From positions 1 to 23,117 of the forward strand of contig JBBTCX010000036.1 in NCBI GenBank assembly GCA_038043045.1: 23,117 bases of DNA, read 5' to 3'. The translations under genes were made by a program, and so were the position numbers. The notes below the pieces were generated by a model. It ran no database searches and was not told the origin of the DNA. It saw only the letters and a program-made list of their open reading frames with translations. Of this stretch, positions 14,985 to 22,990 are shown piece by piece. Every line of letters begins with the position of its first letter. Within the stretch, counting starts at the first letter, position 1. This DNA is from JBBTCX01 sp038043045. Its GTDB lineage: Bacteria; Planctomycetota; Phycisphaerae; UBA1845.

Positions 14985-15560
14985 ATGTGTTGGACCTTCG
15001 CTAGAATTCTTGCCCAACAAACCGACCCATGGACCGGACCAGCAAAATGGGCGCTGGGACTCGGGTTGGCAGGCACGTTGCTCGGTTTGGGCAATTTAAT
15101 TTGGAATTGGATCCAATACCACTGGCGTACAAGAGTAGTTCTGAAAGTTCAACCAGCTTTTGCCAGGATTGAGTCTGGGCTTCTCGTGTTTACGCCGAAC
15201 AAGGTTCTTCAAGACGGTTTCATTATAACAACCATAATCAATGAGAGTCACTTTCCCGTTACGATCGCGCGGGTTTCGATCCAACTTGAAGGCAGCAATC
15301 TCAGCTACCAACCGACTGAGTATCGCACCGAACCACCTGGCCCGTGGCCACGACGACTCGACCGAAAAGAGGCTATCAAGGTTCTCCTGCGAGAAGTGTC
15401 TTTCACGCAACTATTGACGTTCGGCGCGCGGGCTGTGGAAGTAGAGACTGTGGACGGCTCAATTGCAGTCGGGACATGTACAGCCTTGCAGGCGCTGCAT
15501 TGTCAGTACCAGTCGCTTCCCAAGAATGAACTTGGGATCGCGTCCCTTGACGCGTTTTAG
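14985..15560 (+). CDS. Membrane-anchored protein of unknown function
   Basis: I do not recognise this 191-residue protein. One hydrophobic helix spans about 22-45 (ALGLGLAGTLLGLGNLIWNW), preceded by a short segment and followed by a basic RTRVVLK. The rest (about 50-191) shows alternating beta-like stretches (GFIITTIINESHFPVTIARV, VSIQLEGSNLSY, VEVETVDGSIAVGTC), suggesting a beta-sandwich domain tethered to the membrane. Similar layouts occur in small proteins near phage or membrane genes, but no motif decides. The ATG at 14985 lacks a ribosome site and sits seven bases after a TATAAT, so translation may be leaderless. Composition is less GC-rich than its neighbours, which could reflect transfer. 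Confidence 0.55.
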   Translation: MCWTFARILAQQTDPWTGPAKWALGLGLAGTLLGLGNLIWNWIQYHWRTRVVLKVQPAFARIESGLLVFTPNKVLQDGFIITTIINESHFPVTIARVSIQLEGSNLSYQPTEYRTEPPGPWPRRLDRKEAIKVLLREVSFTQLLTFGARAVEVETVDGSIAVGTCTALQALHCQYQSLPKNELGIASLDAF

Positions 15561-15965
15561 CCAGTGCGGACAAAGTGTCGACCCCGTGCGGATTGCATTG
15601 TACGCATTTTTGAGCTTTTCTTAGTCAAATGCGGCATCGTTCCGTCGGAGAGTAGCATGACTATTCAAATCTCGGCGTCCTGGCCTTATGAGTTCGTCTT
15701 TCCAAGTTCTGGCACCCTTCGCCTCCTGAATCGCGTCTGTTAGTGACATCGCGCCTTCATTCGTTGGCAGTCTCTCCCGCCGCACTTCGTGCCTGCGTGC
15801 CTTCGTCCCTTCGGGCCTCAATCCCCACTTTGCCGCTCTTTCTCGCGGAATTCGACATATTCCTCCGCCGCACCCTTATAATCATCCCCGCAAATTCCAC
15901 TCGCCTATACCGCTGGTCAACGTGTACGGTATACTGTGCACGGTGCGTTTCGTGCAGGATTTGCC
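15561..15965. other. Intergenic stretch without a supportable gene
   Basis: The 405 bases between the membrane protein and the NfeD gene contain stops in all useful frames and no RNA gene I recognise. A run of four imperfect 8-base repeats occurs at 15785-15816. A possible -10 (TATACT, 15930-15935) lies 31 bases before the NfeD start but has no matching -35. Confidence 0.5.
15785..15816. repeat. Four imperfect tandem 8-base repeats
   Basis: Consecutive units read CTTCGTGC, CTGCGTGC, CTTCGTCC and CTTCGGGC. Read on the other strand they form the GAAGGxACGAAGG-type low-complexity sequence that I associate with planctomycete intergenic DNA. No function is apparent. Confidence 0.5.
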
Positions 15966-16616
15966 ATGACAGACTCCATACTATCCATCGTCGCCGCGAA
16001 CTTGTCCGCCACCGCCACCATCTATTGGGTTTGCCTCATCGTCGGCGGCGGGTTGTTGTTGATCTCCGCCTTCGCCGGCGGTCATGGCCACGGTGACATC
16101 GGGACCGACTTCCATCCCCACACCGATTTCGGATCCACCGATGCGGCCCACGCTCACGTCGACCACGCCCATCCCGGATCACTCGCGGGTTGGTTTTCCA
16201 TTCGATTCCTCATTTTCTTCATGGCCGTGTTCGGCTTGGTAGGTGTATCTCTGACTCATCTGGCCAACGTCTCTTCATCTGTCGTATTGTTGAGCTCGAC
16301 AGTTTCCGGGTTCTTGGTAGGCCAAGGCGTCCACCAACTCTTGCGAAAGTTGAACCGCACTTCCGGCGACAGCACCACGCAGACACAGGATTACATCAAC
16401 AAGATCGGCCGCGTCACCATCCGCATCGAGCCGCCTCGCAAAGGCGAAGTCGCCATCCTGGTAGGCCGTGGCGAGCGATTCATCCCCGCAATCAGCAAGA
16501 GAACTGACCGATCGTTCAAAGTCGGCGATCAAGTAGCCGTTACCGCCTACACCGCTGGGATTGCAGAAGTCGTCGCCCGCGAGGAATACGAATTCCTCGC
16601 CGATAAGGAGTCGTAG
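15966..16616 (+). CDS. NfeD/YqiJ-like membrane protein with a histidine-rich loop
   Basis: This 216-residue membrane protein of the NfeD/YqiJ type works with flotillins in membrane microdomains. The first helix spans about 16-37, a loop follows at 38-71, then helices at about 78-97 and 103-121, and finally an OB-fold-like soluble domain (about 143-212; IGRVTIRIEPPRKGEVAILV, FKVGDQVAVTAY). The loop holds eight histidines (40, 42, 50, 52, 62, 64, 67, 69) plus aspartates, a potential metal-binding patch. The serine protease domain of long NfeD proteins is absent. AGGA lies about 8 bases before the ATG. The flotillin gene starts 172 bases downstream, the standard pairing for this family, although repeat elements fill the gap between them. 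Confidence 0.8.
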   Translation: MTDSILSIVAANLSATATIYWVCLIVGGGLLLISAFAGGHGHGDIGTDFHPHTDFGSTDAAHAHVDHAHPGSLAGWFSIRFLIFFMAVFGLVGVSLTHLANVSSSVVLLSSTVSGFLVGQGVHQLLRKLNRTSGDSTTQTQDYINKIGRVTIRIEPPRKGEVAILVGRGERFIPAISKRTDRSFKVGDQVAVTAYTAGIAEVVAREEYEFLADKES

Positions 16617-16633
16617 GGCGGGTTTCACCCGCC
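16617..16633. repeat. Palindromic hairpin directly after the NfeD stop
   Basis: A perfect 7-bp stem (GGCGGGT, loop TTC, ACCCGCC) begins at the first base after the stop codon. It could attenuate transcription into the flotillin gene. It belongs to a GC-palindrome class of repeats and is followed by a second hairpin. Confidence 0.6.
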
Positions 16634-16637
16634 AAAA

Positions 16638-16707
16638 CGTAGGTCGGGTCATCGACCCGACACCAATCGGCAATGTGCCACCGTGTGCCACTGCACTTGA
16701 GCAGTAG
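16638..16707 (+). repeat. Mosaic dispersed repeat, copy 1
   Basis: The first module (16638-16661) contains the perfect hairpin GTCGGGTC-ATC-GACCCGAC. The second (16675-16707) reads GTGCCACCGTGTGCCACTG followed by CTTGAGCAGTAG and can fold as ACTGC-ACTTGA-GCAGT. Both modules recur, with a few changes and in swapped order, on the other strand at 22991-23071. This marks them as mobile or amplifying intergenic repeats rather than gene-specific signals. Confidence 0.6.
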
Positions 16708-16788
16708 CCATCGAGCTGCGGGCTTTAGGCCGCGCGGCGCTTCGGATAGGTTCTTAATGAGCCTCGATGTTGACCAAGGAGTTTCGAA

Positions 16789-18150
16789 ATGCAAAGCGTA
16801 TGTCTCGCTCAAACCGGATTTGAAGCCCCGATCATCATCGGAATCGGAATCCTCGTCATCCTGGTCATCGTAATCCTCCTGGTGGCCAAGCTCATGGTCG
16901 TCGGCAACCCCAGCGAAATGCTGGTCATCAGCGGCCGCCGCCAAGACGACGGCCAAGGCTATCGCACCCTCATCGGCGGACGCACGCTCGTGATCCCGAT
17001 CATCGAAAAAGTTTCTTGCCTCAGCCTGCGAAACATGCAAGTGTCATTGGAAGTCAGTGCCCAGTCCGGCGGGGGAACCATGGTCCCCATCACCGTGACC
17101 GGCGTCGCCAATGTCAAAGTTTCCTCCGATCCTGCAGAGCGATCCAACGCCATCGAGCGATTCCTCGATCAACCGTCTGAAGAATTACAACGCGTCGCCC
17201 GTGAAACCCTCGAAGGAGGCCTCCGCGCCGTCATCGGAAAAATGACCCCGCAGGAAATCGTCGAAGATCGAGACAAATTCGTCGCCACCGTCATGCAGGA
17301 AGTCTCCGACGACTTTCGAAAACTGGGCCTGTTGATCGACAGCGTCAACATCCAAAACGTCCACGATTCCCAGCTTTACTTGGAATCCATCGCCCGAAAA
17401 GCCACCGCCGAAGTTCTCTCCGCCGCACGAAAAGCCGAAGCAGAACGCGCCGCCGAAGCCTCCATCAAAGAAGCCGAAGCCGCCGCAGCGTCACGTCGCG
17501 CCAAAGCAGAACGCGATGCAGAAGCCAAACTCGCCGAAGCTATCTCTCGACAAAAAGCCGAACAAGCTCGAATCGTCGCCGACAAGACCATCGTCGAAGC
17601 CGAAAACGACCTCCGCATCCGAAAAGCCGAACTCTCCCGCGAAGCCGTTCTCAAAGAAGCTCAACAACAAGACGCCGCCGCAACGGCCGAAGAAGCCCGA
17701 CTCAGAGCTACAACGGTGCAAGCCGCTCTCGCCAACCGCGATATCGCCAAAGCCAACGCCGAAGGAGCAGCCGCGTCCGTTCTCGAAGAAGGAAAAGCAC
17801 GCGCCGCCTCCATCGAACTCATAGGCGCCGCCATCCAGAAAAACCCCGACGCTCTCAAAGTTATGCTCCTCGAGCAATTGCCCAAAATCGTCGAACAGAT
17901 CGCCAACAGCGTCAACAACATCACCTTGGGAGAAGTGACAGTCATTGACAGTGGAAATGGTCACGCCATCGCCGGCGCCGCCATGGGCCGCGCCCGCGCA
18001 CTTTCCGAGACTCTCGCAACGTTGGATAGCATCCTCGGCATCGACATCCGCGCCATCAGCAAATCCATCGCCGGAACCCTCACCCGTTCCGACCCCGACC
18101 CCACCCACTCCGACAATCCCGACCCACACATCACCCTCAAGAAAAAGTAG
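16789..18150 (+). CDS. Flotillin-like SPFH-domain protein
   Basis: Flotillins scaffold functional membrane microdomains. The 453 residues begin with a hydrophobic membrane helix (about 14-36) and then an SPFH domain (about 37-220; GYRTLIGGRTLVIPIIEKVS, VTGVANVKVS). A long Ala/Glu/Lys coiled coil follows (about 200-345) with the AEAERAAEASIKEAEA-type repeats of the family. A hydrophobic segment (AIQKNPDALKVMLLEQLPKI) comes next, then a C-terminal oligomerisation region with a Gly/Ala-rich stretch (GNGHAIAGAAMGRARA). The length is close to YqiK/FloT-type flotillins. The upstream AAGGAG lies 7 bases before the ATG. It pairs with the upstream NfeD-like gene. The C-terminal tail is Asp/Pro-rich (SDPDPTHSDNPDPH) and basic at the end. 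Confidence 0.92.
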   Translation: MQSVCLAQTGFEAPIIIGIGILVILVIVILLVAKLMVVGNPSEMLVISGRRQDDGQGYRTLIGGRTLVIPIIEKVSCLSLRNMQVSLEVSAQSGGGTMVPITVTGVANVKVSSDPAERSNAIERFLDQPSEELQRVARETLEGGLRAVIGKMTPQEIVEDRDKFVATVMQEVSDDFRKLGLLIDSVNIQNVHDSQLYLESIARKATAEVLSAARKAEAERAAEASIKEAEAAAASRRAKAERDAEAKLAEAISRQKAEQARIVADKTIVEAENDLRIRKAELSREAVLKEAQQQDAAATAEEARLRATTVQAALANRDIAKANAEGAAASVLEEGKARAASIELIGAAIQKNPDALKVMLLEQLPKIVEQIANSVNNITLGEVTVIDSGNGHAIAGAAMGRARALSETLATLDSILGIDIRAISKSIAGTLTRSDPDPTHSDNPDPHITLKKK

Positions 18151-18219
18151 AATCGTAGGGCAGACTGGACTGGGTGTCGCATCTCCTTTGGAGGTTGGGA
18201 GACGCCACAAGGCTCGGCC

Positions 18220-20433
18220 ATGAAATCAGAGTTGGTTCGATTATCGATTGAAGGCATGACCTGCGGCGGGTGCGTCTCGCGGGTGGAGCGGGCTTTGCAA
18301 TCAATTTCCGGCGTCACGAGTGCCCAGGTGAACCTCGCCACGGAATCCGCGACAGTCACCTGTGTCGACGGGTTGGTAGATCGCAAGGAGTTGGTTGCCG
18401 CGATTCGAGCGGCCGGTTACGACGCGGAGATCGTTCGTGCGAAATCGGCCCAAAACGTGGCGCATGAAAAAACAAGAAACGATCGCCTTCGAACTCAACG
18501 GCAGGCGCTGATTCAAGCCATCGGGTTGGCTGCGCCGATTGTCGGCCTTCATTTTTTGGGTGGAGGACTGCAATCGCATGAACACGGTGGCCATGTGTGG
18601 GCCCAAGGATTGCAAGCGCTATTGTCGGCGGTGCTCTTGGCCTCGCCGGCTGGCGCGCCGATTCTGATCGGTGGATTGCGTGCGATTTGGTTCAGCGCCC
18701 CGAATATGGATTTACTGATTTCGATCGGCGTTTCCACTGCGTTTGTGGCCGGAAGCGTGGGATTGATTCTCGCACGACCGGAAACCGAGCATTTTCACGC
18801 CCTGGCTATGATTCTGGCCTTGGTCAACGTTGGGCGCTACTTAGAACTTCGCGCGAAAATCGAAGCCACCGGTGCTTTGAGAGCGTTGTTCAGTCGAATC
18901 GAAACGGTCGCCCACAAAGTGACAGAGAATGGCATTGTTCAAGTGCCGGTGGACTCCTTGACGCCGGGCGATCGCGTGCGCGTTGCTTTAGACACCATGA
19001 TTCCCGTCGATGGACGGGTCATTGAAGGCGAAGGCGGCGTGGACGAGAGCGCGTTAACCGGAGAATCCGTTCCGCGATTCGTAAAGAGCGGAGACTCGGT
19101 GCGCGCCGGGGGAATGGTTCGGGACGGAATTCTCACCGTGGAGGCGGAGCGTGTCGGCGCGGAATCAACGATGGGGCGAATGATTGCCATTGTCGAAGCC
19201 GCACAGGCCGGCAAAACGCATCTTCAACGGATCGCGGACCGAGTCGCCGGCGTGTTCGTTCCGATCGTGATTTTGGCAGCTTTGATTACTTTTTTCGGTG
19301 GGGTGACGATGGGGGGAGTGGAAGCGAGTGTGGCTATTAGTCGTGCGGTCGCGGTGTTGGTGATCGCGTGTCCTTGCGCGATGGGGTTGGCTACACCGAT
19401 GGCGGTGATGGTGGCGACGGGAACGGCGGCTCGGTTTGGAATTTTGATCCGCGACGCGGAGGCGCTCGAAGCCGTCGGACAGGTGGACTGCATTGTCTTT
19501 GACAAGACCGGCACGCTCACGACCGGTGCTGTCGAAGTTCGTGACATCGAGACCGATCAGGATACGGATCGCATGATTCAATTGGGGGCTTCCGCTGAAC
19601 GGTTTTCGCAACACCCATTTGCCCGCGCGCTGGTTCAAGAGGCCAAGAAGAGACAACTGGAGCTTCGTGAACCGAGCAATTTGGTTAGCTTTGCCGGCCG
19701 TGGAGTTCGTGCCACGGTGAGCGGCCAAACCGTCATCGTTGGCAGTGCGCCCTTGCTTGAGGAAATGGGTGTAGCCGTGTCGACCCATGAGAATACAGCC
19801 AAACAAATGGCCTCTCGCGGGAATTCAACGGTCTTTGTGGCCATGAATGGAGCATGTGCGGCTGTCCTCGGATTCGGCGATCAGATTCGACCGGAGGCGA
19901 AAGAGGCCGTCGAACGAATCAAAAAACTGGGCGTGCGATTGTCGCTGTCGTCAGGGGATCATGCCGAAAGCGTGAATGCCGTAGCGGAGCACTTAGGAAT
20001 TGACGAAGTCGGCGCGAATATGACCCCGGAAATGAAATTGAAGGATGTTATGCGGCGTCGTGAACGTGGGCAGAAGGTGGCGTTTGTCGGGGATGGGATC
20101 AACGACGGTCCGTCGCTAGCGGCGGCGCATGTTGGGATTTCACTGGCGACGGGAAGCGATGTGGCCGGGGAGGCGGCGGATATCTTGTTGTTGTCGGGTG
20201 ATGTCCGGCTGATTCCACAGGTCATTACCTTGGGTCGGCGAAGCGTGAGGATTATCCGCGAGAATCTGTTTTGGGCGTTTTGTTTCAATACTTTGGCCAT
20301 TCCACTGGCGGCGACGGGTCACGTGCCGCCCAGTTTGGCTGCCGCGGCAATGATGGGGTCGTCGATTTTGGTGATATTAAACTCGCTTCGATTGCGAAGA
20401 ACTGGTATATTACCCAAGCGTGGAACAACATGA
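18220..20433 (+). CDS. copA: P1B-type ATPase, probably Cu(I) exporter
   Basis: This is a heavy-metal P-type ATPase of 737 residues that pumps monovalent copper (or silver) out of the cytosol. One N-terminal HMA domain carries GMTCGGC (Cys15, Cys18). The pump core has TGES (280-283) in the actuator domain, CPC in the metal-binding helix (Cys384-Pro-Cys386), DKTGT (Asp428 phosphorylated), the His465-Pro466 dipeptide of the nucleotide domain (SQHPFA) and GDGIND (624-629). The last two helices contain FN-x4-P and MMGSS with NSLRLRR, matching the YN and MxxSS ligands of Cu(I) pumps more than zinc or cadmium ones. An HEHGGH cluster lies near the first transmembrane segments. AAGG sits 8 bases before the ATG. 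No CopZ or CueR-like gene is adjacent. Confidence 0.93.
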   Translation: MKSELVRLSIEGMTCGGCVSRVERALQSISGVTSAQVNLATESATVTCVDGLVDRKELVAAIRAAGYDAEIVRAKSAQNVAHEKTRNDRLRTQRQALIQAIGLAAPIVGLHFLGGGLQSHEHGGHVWAQGLQALLSAVLLASPAGAPILIGGLRAIWFSAPNMDLLISIGVSTAFVAGSVGLILARPETEHFHALAMILALVNVGRYLELRAKIEATGALRALFSRIETVAHKVTENGIVQVPVDSLTPGDRVRVALDTMIPVDGRVIEGEGGVDESALTGESVPRFVKSGDSVRAGGMVRDGILTVEAERVGAESTMGRMIAIVEAAQAGKTHLQRIADRVAGVFVPIVILAALITFFGGVTMGGVEASVAISRAVAVLVIACPCAMGLATPMAVMVATGTAARFGILIRDAEALEAVGQVDCIVFDKTGTLTTGAVEVRDIETDQDTDRMIQLGASAERFSQHPFARALVQEAKKRQLELREPSNLVSFAGRGVRATVSGQTVIVGSAPLLEEMGVAVSTHENTAKQMASRGNSTVFVAMNGACAAVLGFGDQIRPEAKEAVERIKKLGVRLSLSSGDHAESVNAVAEHLGIDEVGANMTPEMKLKDVMRRRERGQKVAFVGDGINDGPSLAAAHVGISLATGSDVAGEAADILLLSGDVRLIPQVITLGRRSVRIIRENLFWAFCFNTLAIPLAATGHVPPSLAAAAMMGSSILVILNSLRLRRTGILPKRGTT

Positions 20434-20481
20434 CGAAAGTGCTTTTTTAGGGAAATCCAGACGATTTTGTAAGACGGACGG

Positions 20482-20712
20482 ATGACTGCGATGTCGAAAC
20501 TGCCATTTGCACCCAAGGCGTTTTTCATCGTCTTTGCAATTGTGACCACATTGCTCCTTACAGGCTTTCTCGTTGCTCAACGGTTGACCGGCGAATTGGC
20601 ACTTCGGGACATCATCGGGGCTTCCCTCAGTGCTCTGATTTTCACTTATCTCGTCCATCTTTGGCTTTTGCCCGCGGACGACTCACCCAATCATCCGGCG
20701 AGTGACTCTTAG
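20482..20712 (+). CDS. Small two-helix membrane protein
   Basis: This 76-residue protein of unknown family follows copA by 48 bases in the same orientation. Hydrophobic helices span about 13-32 (FFIVFAIVTTLLLTGFLVAQ) and 45-63 (IGASLSALIFTYLVHLWLL). A short polar, Pro/Ser/Asp-rich tail ends the protein. An alternative ATG at 20491 would remove three residues. The upstream ribosome site is weak (a purine-rich GACGGACGG). It could be an accessory subunit of the copper pump because of its position, but it has no metal-binding motif and may be unrelated. Confidence 0.55.
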   Translation: MTAMSKLPFAPKAFFIVFAIVTTLLLTGFLVAQRLTGELALRDIIGASLSALIFTYLVHLWLLPADDSPNHPASDS

Positions 20713-20823
20713 CCACATTCATTGCTGCCTATTATTTTCGGACGTTTTTCGGTGTCGTCCAAACAGAGGGTCTGTGCGTCTGTAGTCATGGATTGCAGGG
20801 TCTTGATGAAAGGAGACGCATCG

Positions 20824-21871
20824 ATGAACCGTACGAGAAACTACGTAGAACTAATGTTGGGTTGTGCCTTGGTTTTCATTAGTGCCGGGTGTTTGCTTCG
20901 AAAGGAAACGATCCGGGTGGCCAAGGACGGGTCGATGGTGATTCAACTGGCCTATGAAGGGAAGGAACAGGATTGGAGGACGTCAGACGCGATGCCATCG
21001 AAGGCGAGCGGATGGAATGGAACCGAGTCGGTCAAGATCGAGGACAAGGACAAAGTCAAATCGTTTGAGGCCGAAAGGAGGTATCCACTTGGGATGGAGC
21101 TGCCCAGCAGTTTTGCGGCGGAAGATGATCCCGACAAAGACATTTATCTTTCGTTTCCCACGTCGTTTCGGATCGAGCATCGCGCGGACGGGGATTATCT
21201 CCACTTCGCGCGAACCTATTCGGCGCGGCCTTGGGCGTTCGTGAAGTTTTGGGAGGATGCGCTGCTGGATGACGATATTCGAAAACTGGGAGACAAGCCG
21301 GCGGCGGAGTTAACCTCAGATGAACGAAAGAAAATGTTGGAGGCGTTCGCTGAAGTGGAGGCGTTCAAACAGTGGGAATTGGTCCAGGCTACGCTTAGGC
21401 GGATTTCACCGGAAATGGCGAACGATTATCTGCTCGGCGCGCGAAGGGTGATTCTCGACGCGTATGAGGAGGTTGACTATGAGCGGCTGGCCGCGCGGTT
21501 GGATCAGGTTCCCGAAGAGGAGCGCGATGCGGTCATCGAGAGAGAGGCCGACNNNNNNNNNNGACTCGGTTTTGAATCGCGCGCAGGACGGCATCCTTCG
21601 GATTCTCCGACAGGGAGCCGATTGGGACGAAGCCATGATCGCGCGATATGAGAAACAACTGGACAAAGTGAATCGGGGTTATGAGATTTCCTCGCAGTTG
21701 CGTGGGCATGCGTTTGAGATTCACGTGTGCATGCCCGGCGAGGTGGTGGCCCACGACGCGGACAAAACGGACAAGGAAGATTGTCTGGTGTGGGAGTTTA
21801 GCGGCGAGGCTTTGATGGATCGACCGCACACCGTTCGGATTTCGTCCAAGGTGCCGCGGAGTGAAAAATGA
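20824..21871 (+). CDS. Lipoprotein upstream of the sigma/anti-sigma pair, interrupted by an assembly gap
   Basis: The gene starts at the ATG 20824, with GGAGA 8 bases upstream, and encodes MNRTRNYVELMLGCALVFISAGC, a lipoprotein-type signal with Cys near residue 23. The mature protein is charged and mixed alpha/beta (ETIRVAKDGSMVIQLAYEGK, IYLSFPTSFRIEHRADGDYL, LRRISPEMANDYLLGARR). Ten Ns at 21553-21562 break the frame. Before the gap the frame is codon-aligned at 21553, and after it the same product resumes at 21563 (DSVLNRAQDG) and ends at 21871. If the true gap length is a multiple of three, there is a single intact gene. Its stop overlaps the sigma-factor start by 4 bases. Family unknown; it may be the extracytoplasmic element of the signalling module. 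Confidence 0.7.
21553..21562. other. Assembly gap of ten Ns
   Basis: Ten undetermined bases lie inside the lipoprotein gene. The number is probably a placeholder, so the apparent frameshift across it should not be read as a biological mutation. Confidence 0.95.
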
Positions 21872-22389
21872 CCGCGACGGATGAGACCGTGGTGGTGAGC
21901 GATGACGTGTTTCGACGGTTTTCGCGCCAGGTGTATCGATGGGCGTATCGAGTGCTGGGCAATCACGAGGATGCGTTGGACGCGGTGCAGGATGTGTTTA
22001 TGAAGTGGTCCCGGCAATGTGCGCGAGAGATTCCTCAGCATCCCGCGGCTTGGTTGCGAAGCGTGGCGATTCATCGGGCGATCGACATGGATCGGCGAAG
22101 ACAATCGGCGAAGGGCGCCACTGTGTTGATGAGACGGGAGCGGCCTATTGAGTTCGCTGTTGCAAGCAAAGACTTGGACCCTTTGGATCGAGAAGTCGTG
22201 CGAAAAAGAGTGATCTGGGCGTTGGGTTATTTGTCGGAATTGCAGCAAGCGGTGGTGGTTGCGAAGGTGTTCGATGAGCTGACTTTCGCGGCGATCGCGA
22301 CTGAATTGGGATTGGCGATCTCGACGGTGAAGACCCATTATTTACGGGGAATTCAGGCGTTGCGTGTGCGATTGGAAGGGGGCCGATAA
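21868..22389 (+). CDS. ECF-type RNA polymerase sigma factor
   Basis: This extracytoplasmic-function sigma-70 family protein has 173 residues. Region 2 spans about 15-80 (FSRQVYRWAYRVLGNHEDAL, DAVQDVFMKW, WLRSVAIHRAID) and binds core polymerase and the -10 element. Region 4 spans about 112-168 (LSELQQAVVVAKVFDELTFA, IATELGLAISTVKTHYLRG) and has the helix-turn-helix for the -35. Region 1 and region 3 are missing, as expected for the group. It overlaps the upstream lipoprotein gene by 4 bases and is followed 25 bases later by a zinc-type anti-sigma factor, so it is probably held inactive at the membrane until a signal arrives. No clear ECF-type promoter motif was found upstream of 20824. Confidence 0.92.
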   Translation: MTATDETVVVSDDVFRRFSRQVYRWAYRVLGNHEDALDAVQDVFMKWSRQCAREIPQHPAAWLRSVAIHRAIDMDRRRQSAKGATVLMRRERPIEFAVASKDLDPLDREVVRKRVIWALGYLSELQQAVVVAKVFDELTFAAIATELGLAISTVKTHYLRGIQALRVRLEGGR

Positions 22390-22414
22390 AGGGCTTCTCC
22401 TTGGAGACAAGATC

Positions 22415-22978
22415 ATGGGTTGCGAAGATTATCAGTTGTTGATGGCTGATGCGTTGGGCAACGAACTGGCCGAAAGTGATCGGTGTCGTTTTGAAGATCA
22501 TCTGGCTGCGTGCGAAACCTGTCGACGGGAGTACGAAGCTTCAAGCAAGTCGGTGCAAATGTTGCGATCATTGCCGGAACCGTCGGAGATGGATTTGGCG
22601 CGGAATCAGCATGAGTGGGTGGGTTCGGAAAGTGCGCGCCAGCCCATTCGGCGCGGTTTAGTCACATCGAGTCGCCTTCGCTCGATGCGTATTTTGCGTC
22701 AGGCCGCGAGTATTGCTCTGGCGTTTACCGCGGGCTTCGGAGTACACGGTATGTGGACTGCCTCTCGGTTTCCGAGTGGAACGGCGGACACGCTTCAACA
22801 TAGTTTCGTTTCCGATGATCCTAATGCGCGCGCGATTAACGAGTCCAGCCGACGATCAAGGGACTCGCGATTGACGAACAACAGCTTTGAAGCGGCGGTC
22901 GCTCGAGCGCAGTCGGCGCGGCCTGATCGATCGGCGTGGTTTAATACCGTCGCGGCGATGTATTCGACGCCGCAATAG
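22415..22978 (+). CDS. Transmembrane zinc-binding anti-sigma factor
   Basis: This 187-residue protein carries a ZAS-type anti-sigma domain at the N-terminus: a helix, then H29-x3-C33-x2-C36 (HLAACETC), the zinc motif that wraps ECF sigma factors. One membrane helix spans about 93-114 (ILRQAASIALAFTAGFGVHG). A roughly 70-residue polar tail rich in Ser, Arg and Asn lies outside, with no recognisable sensor fold. The ATG at 22415 follows GGAGA by 8 bases. A longer frame from 22364 overlaps the sigma gene and adds a non-conserved stretch, so I rejected it. Its partner is the sigma factor encoded directly upstream. Release probably needs proteolysis or a change at the zinc site. Confidence 0.9.
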   Translation: MGCEDYQLLMADALGNELAESDRCRFEDHLAACETCRREYEASSKSVQMLRSLPEPSEMDLARNQHEWVGSESARQPIRRGLVTSSRLRSMRILRQAASIALAFTAGFGVHGMWTASRFPSGTADTLQHSFVSDDPNARAINESSRRSRDSRLTNNSFEAAVARAQSARPDRSAWFNTVAAMYSTPQ

Positions 22979-22990
22979 GCGAAGGATGTG

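Noticed and set aside
17491..18210. 239-codon minus-strand frame opposite the flotillin
   Set aside because: Phe/Gly/Asp-rich mirror translation of the Ala/Glu-rich coiled-coil coding region.
18160..18216. Copper-regulator operator before copA
   Set aside because: A short CTCC-TTT-GGAG hairpin is present, but it does not match the CueR, CsoR or CopY site patterns I know.
21563..21651. Frameshifted tail of the lipoprotein after the Ns
   Set aside because: It arises only because ten placeholder Ns are read as sequence. The frame starting at 21563 continues the gene sensibly to 21871.
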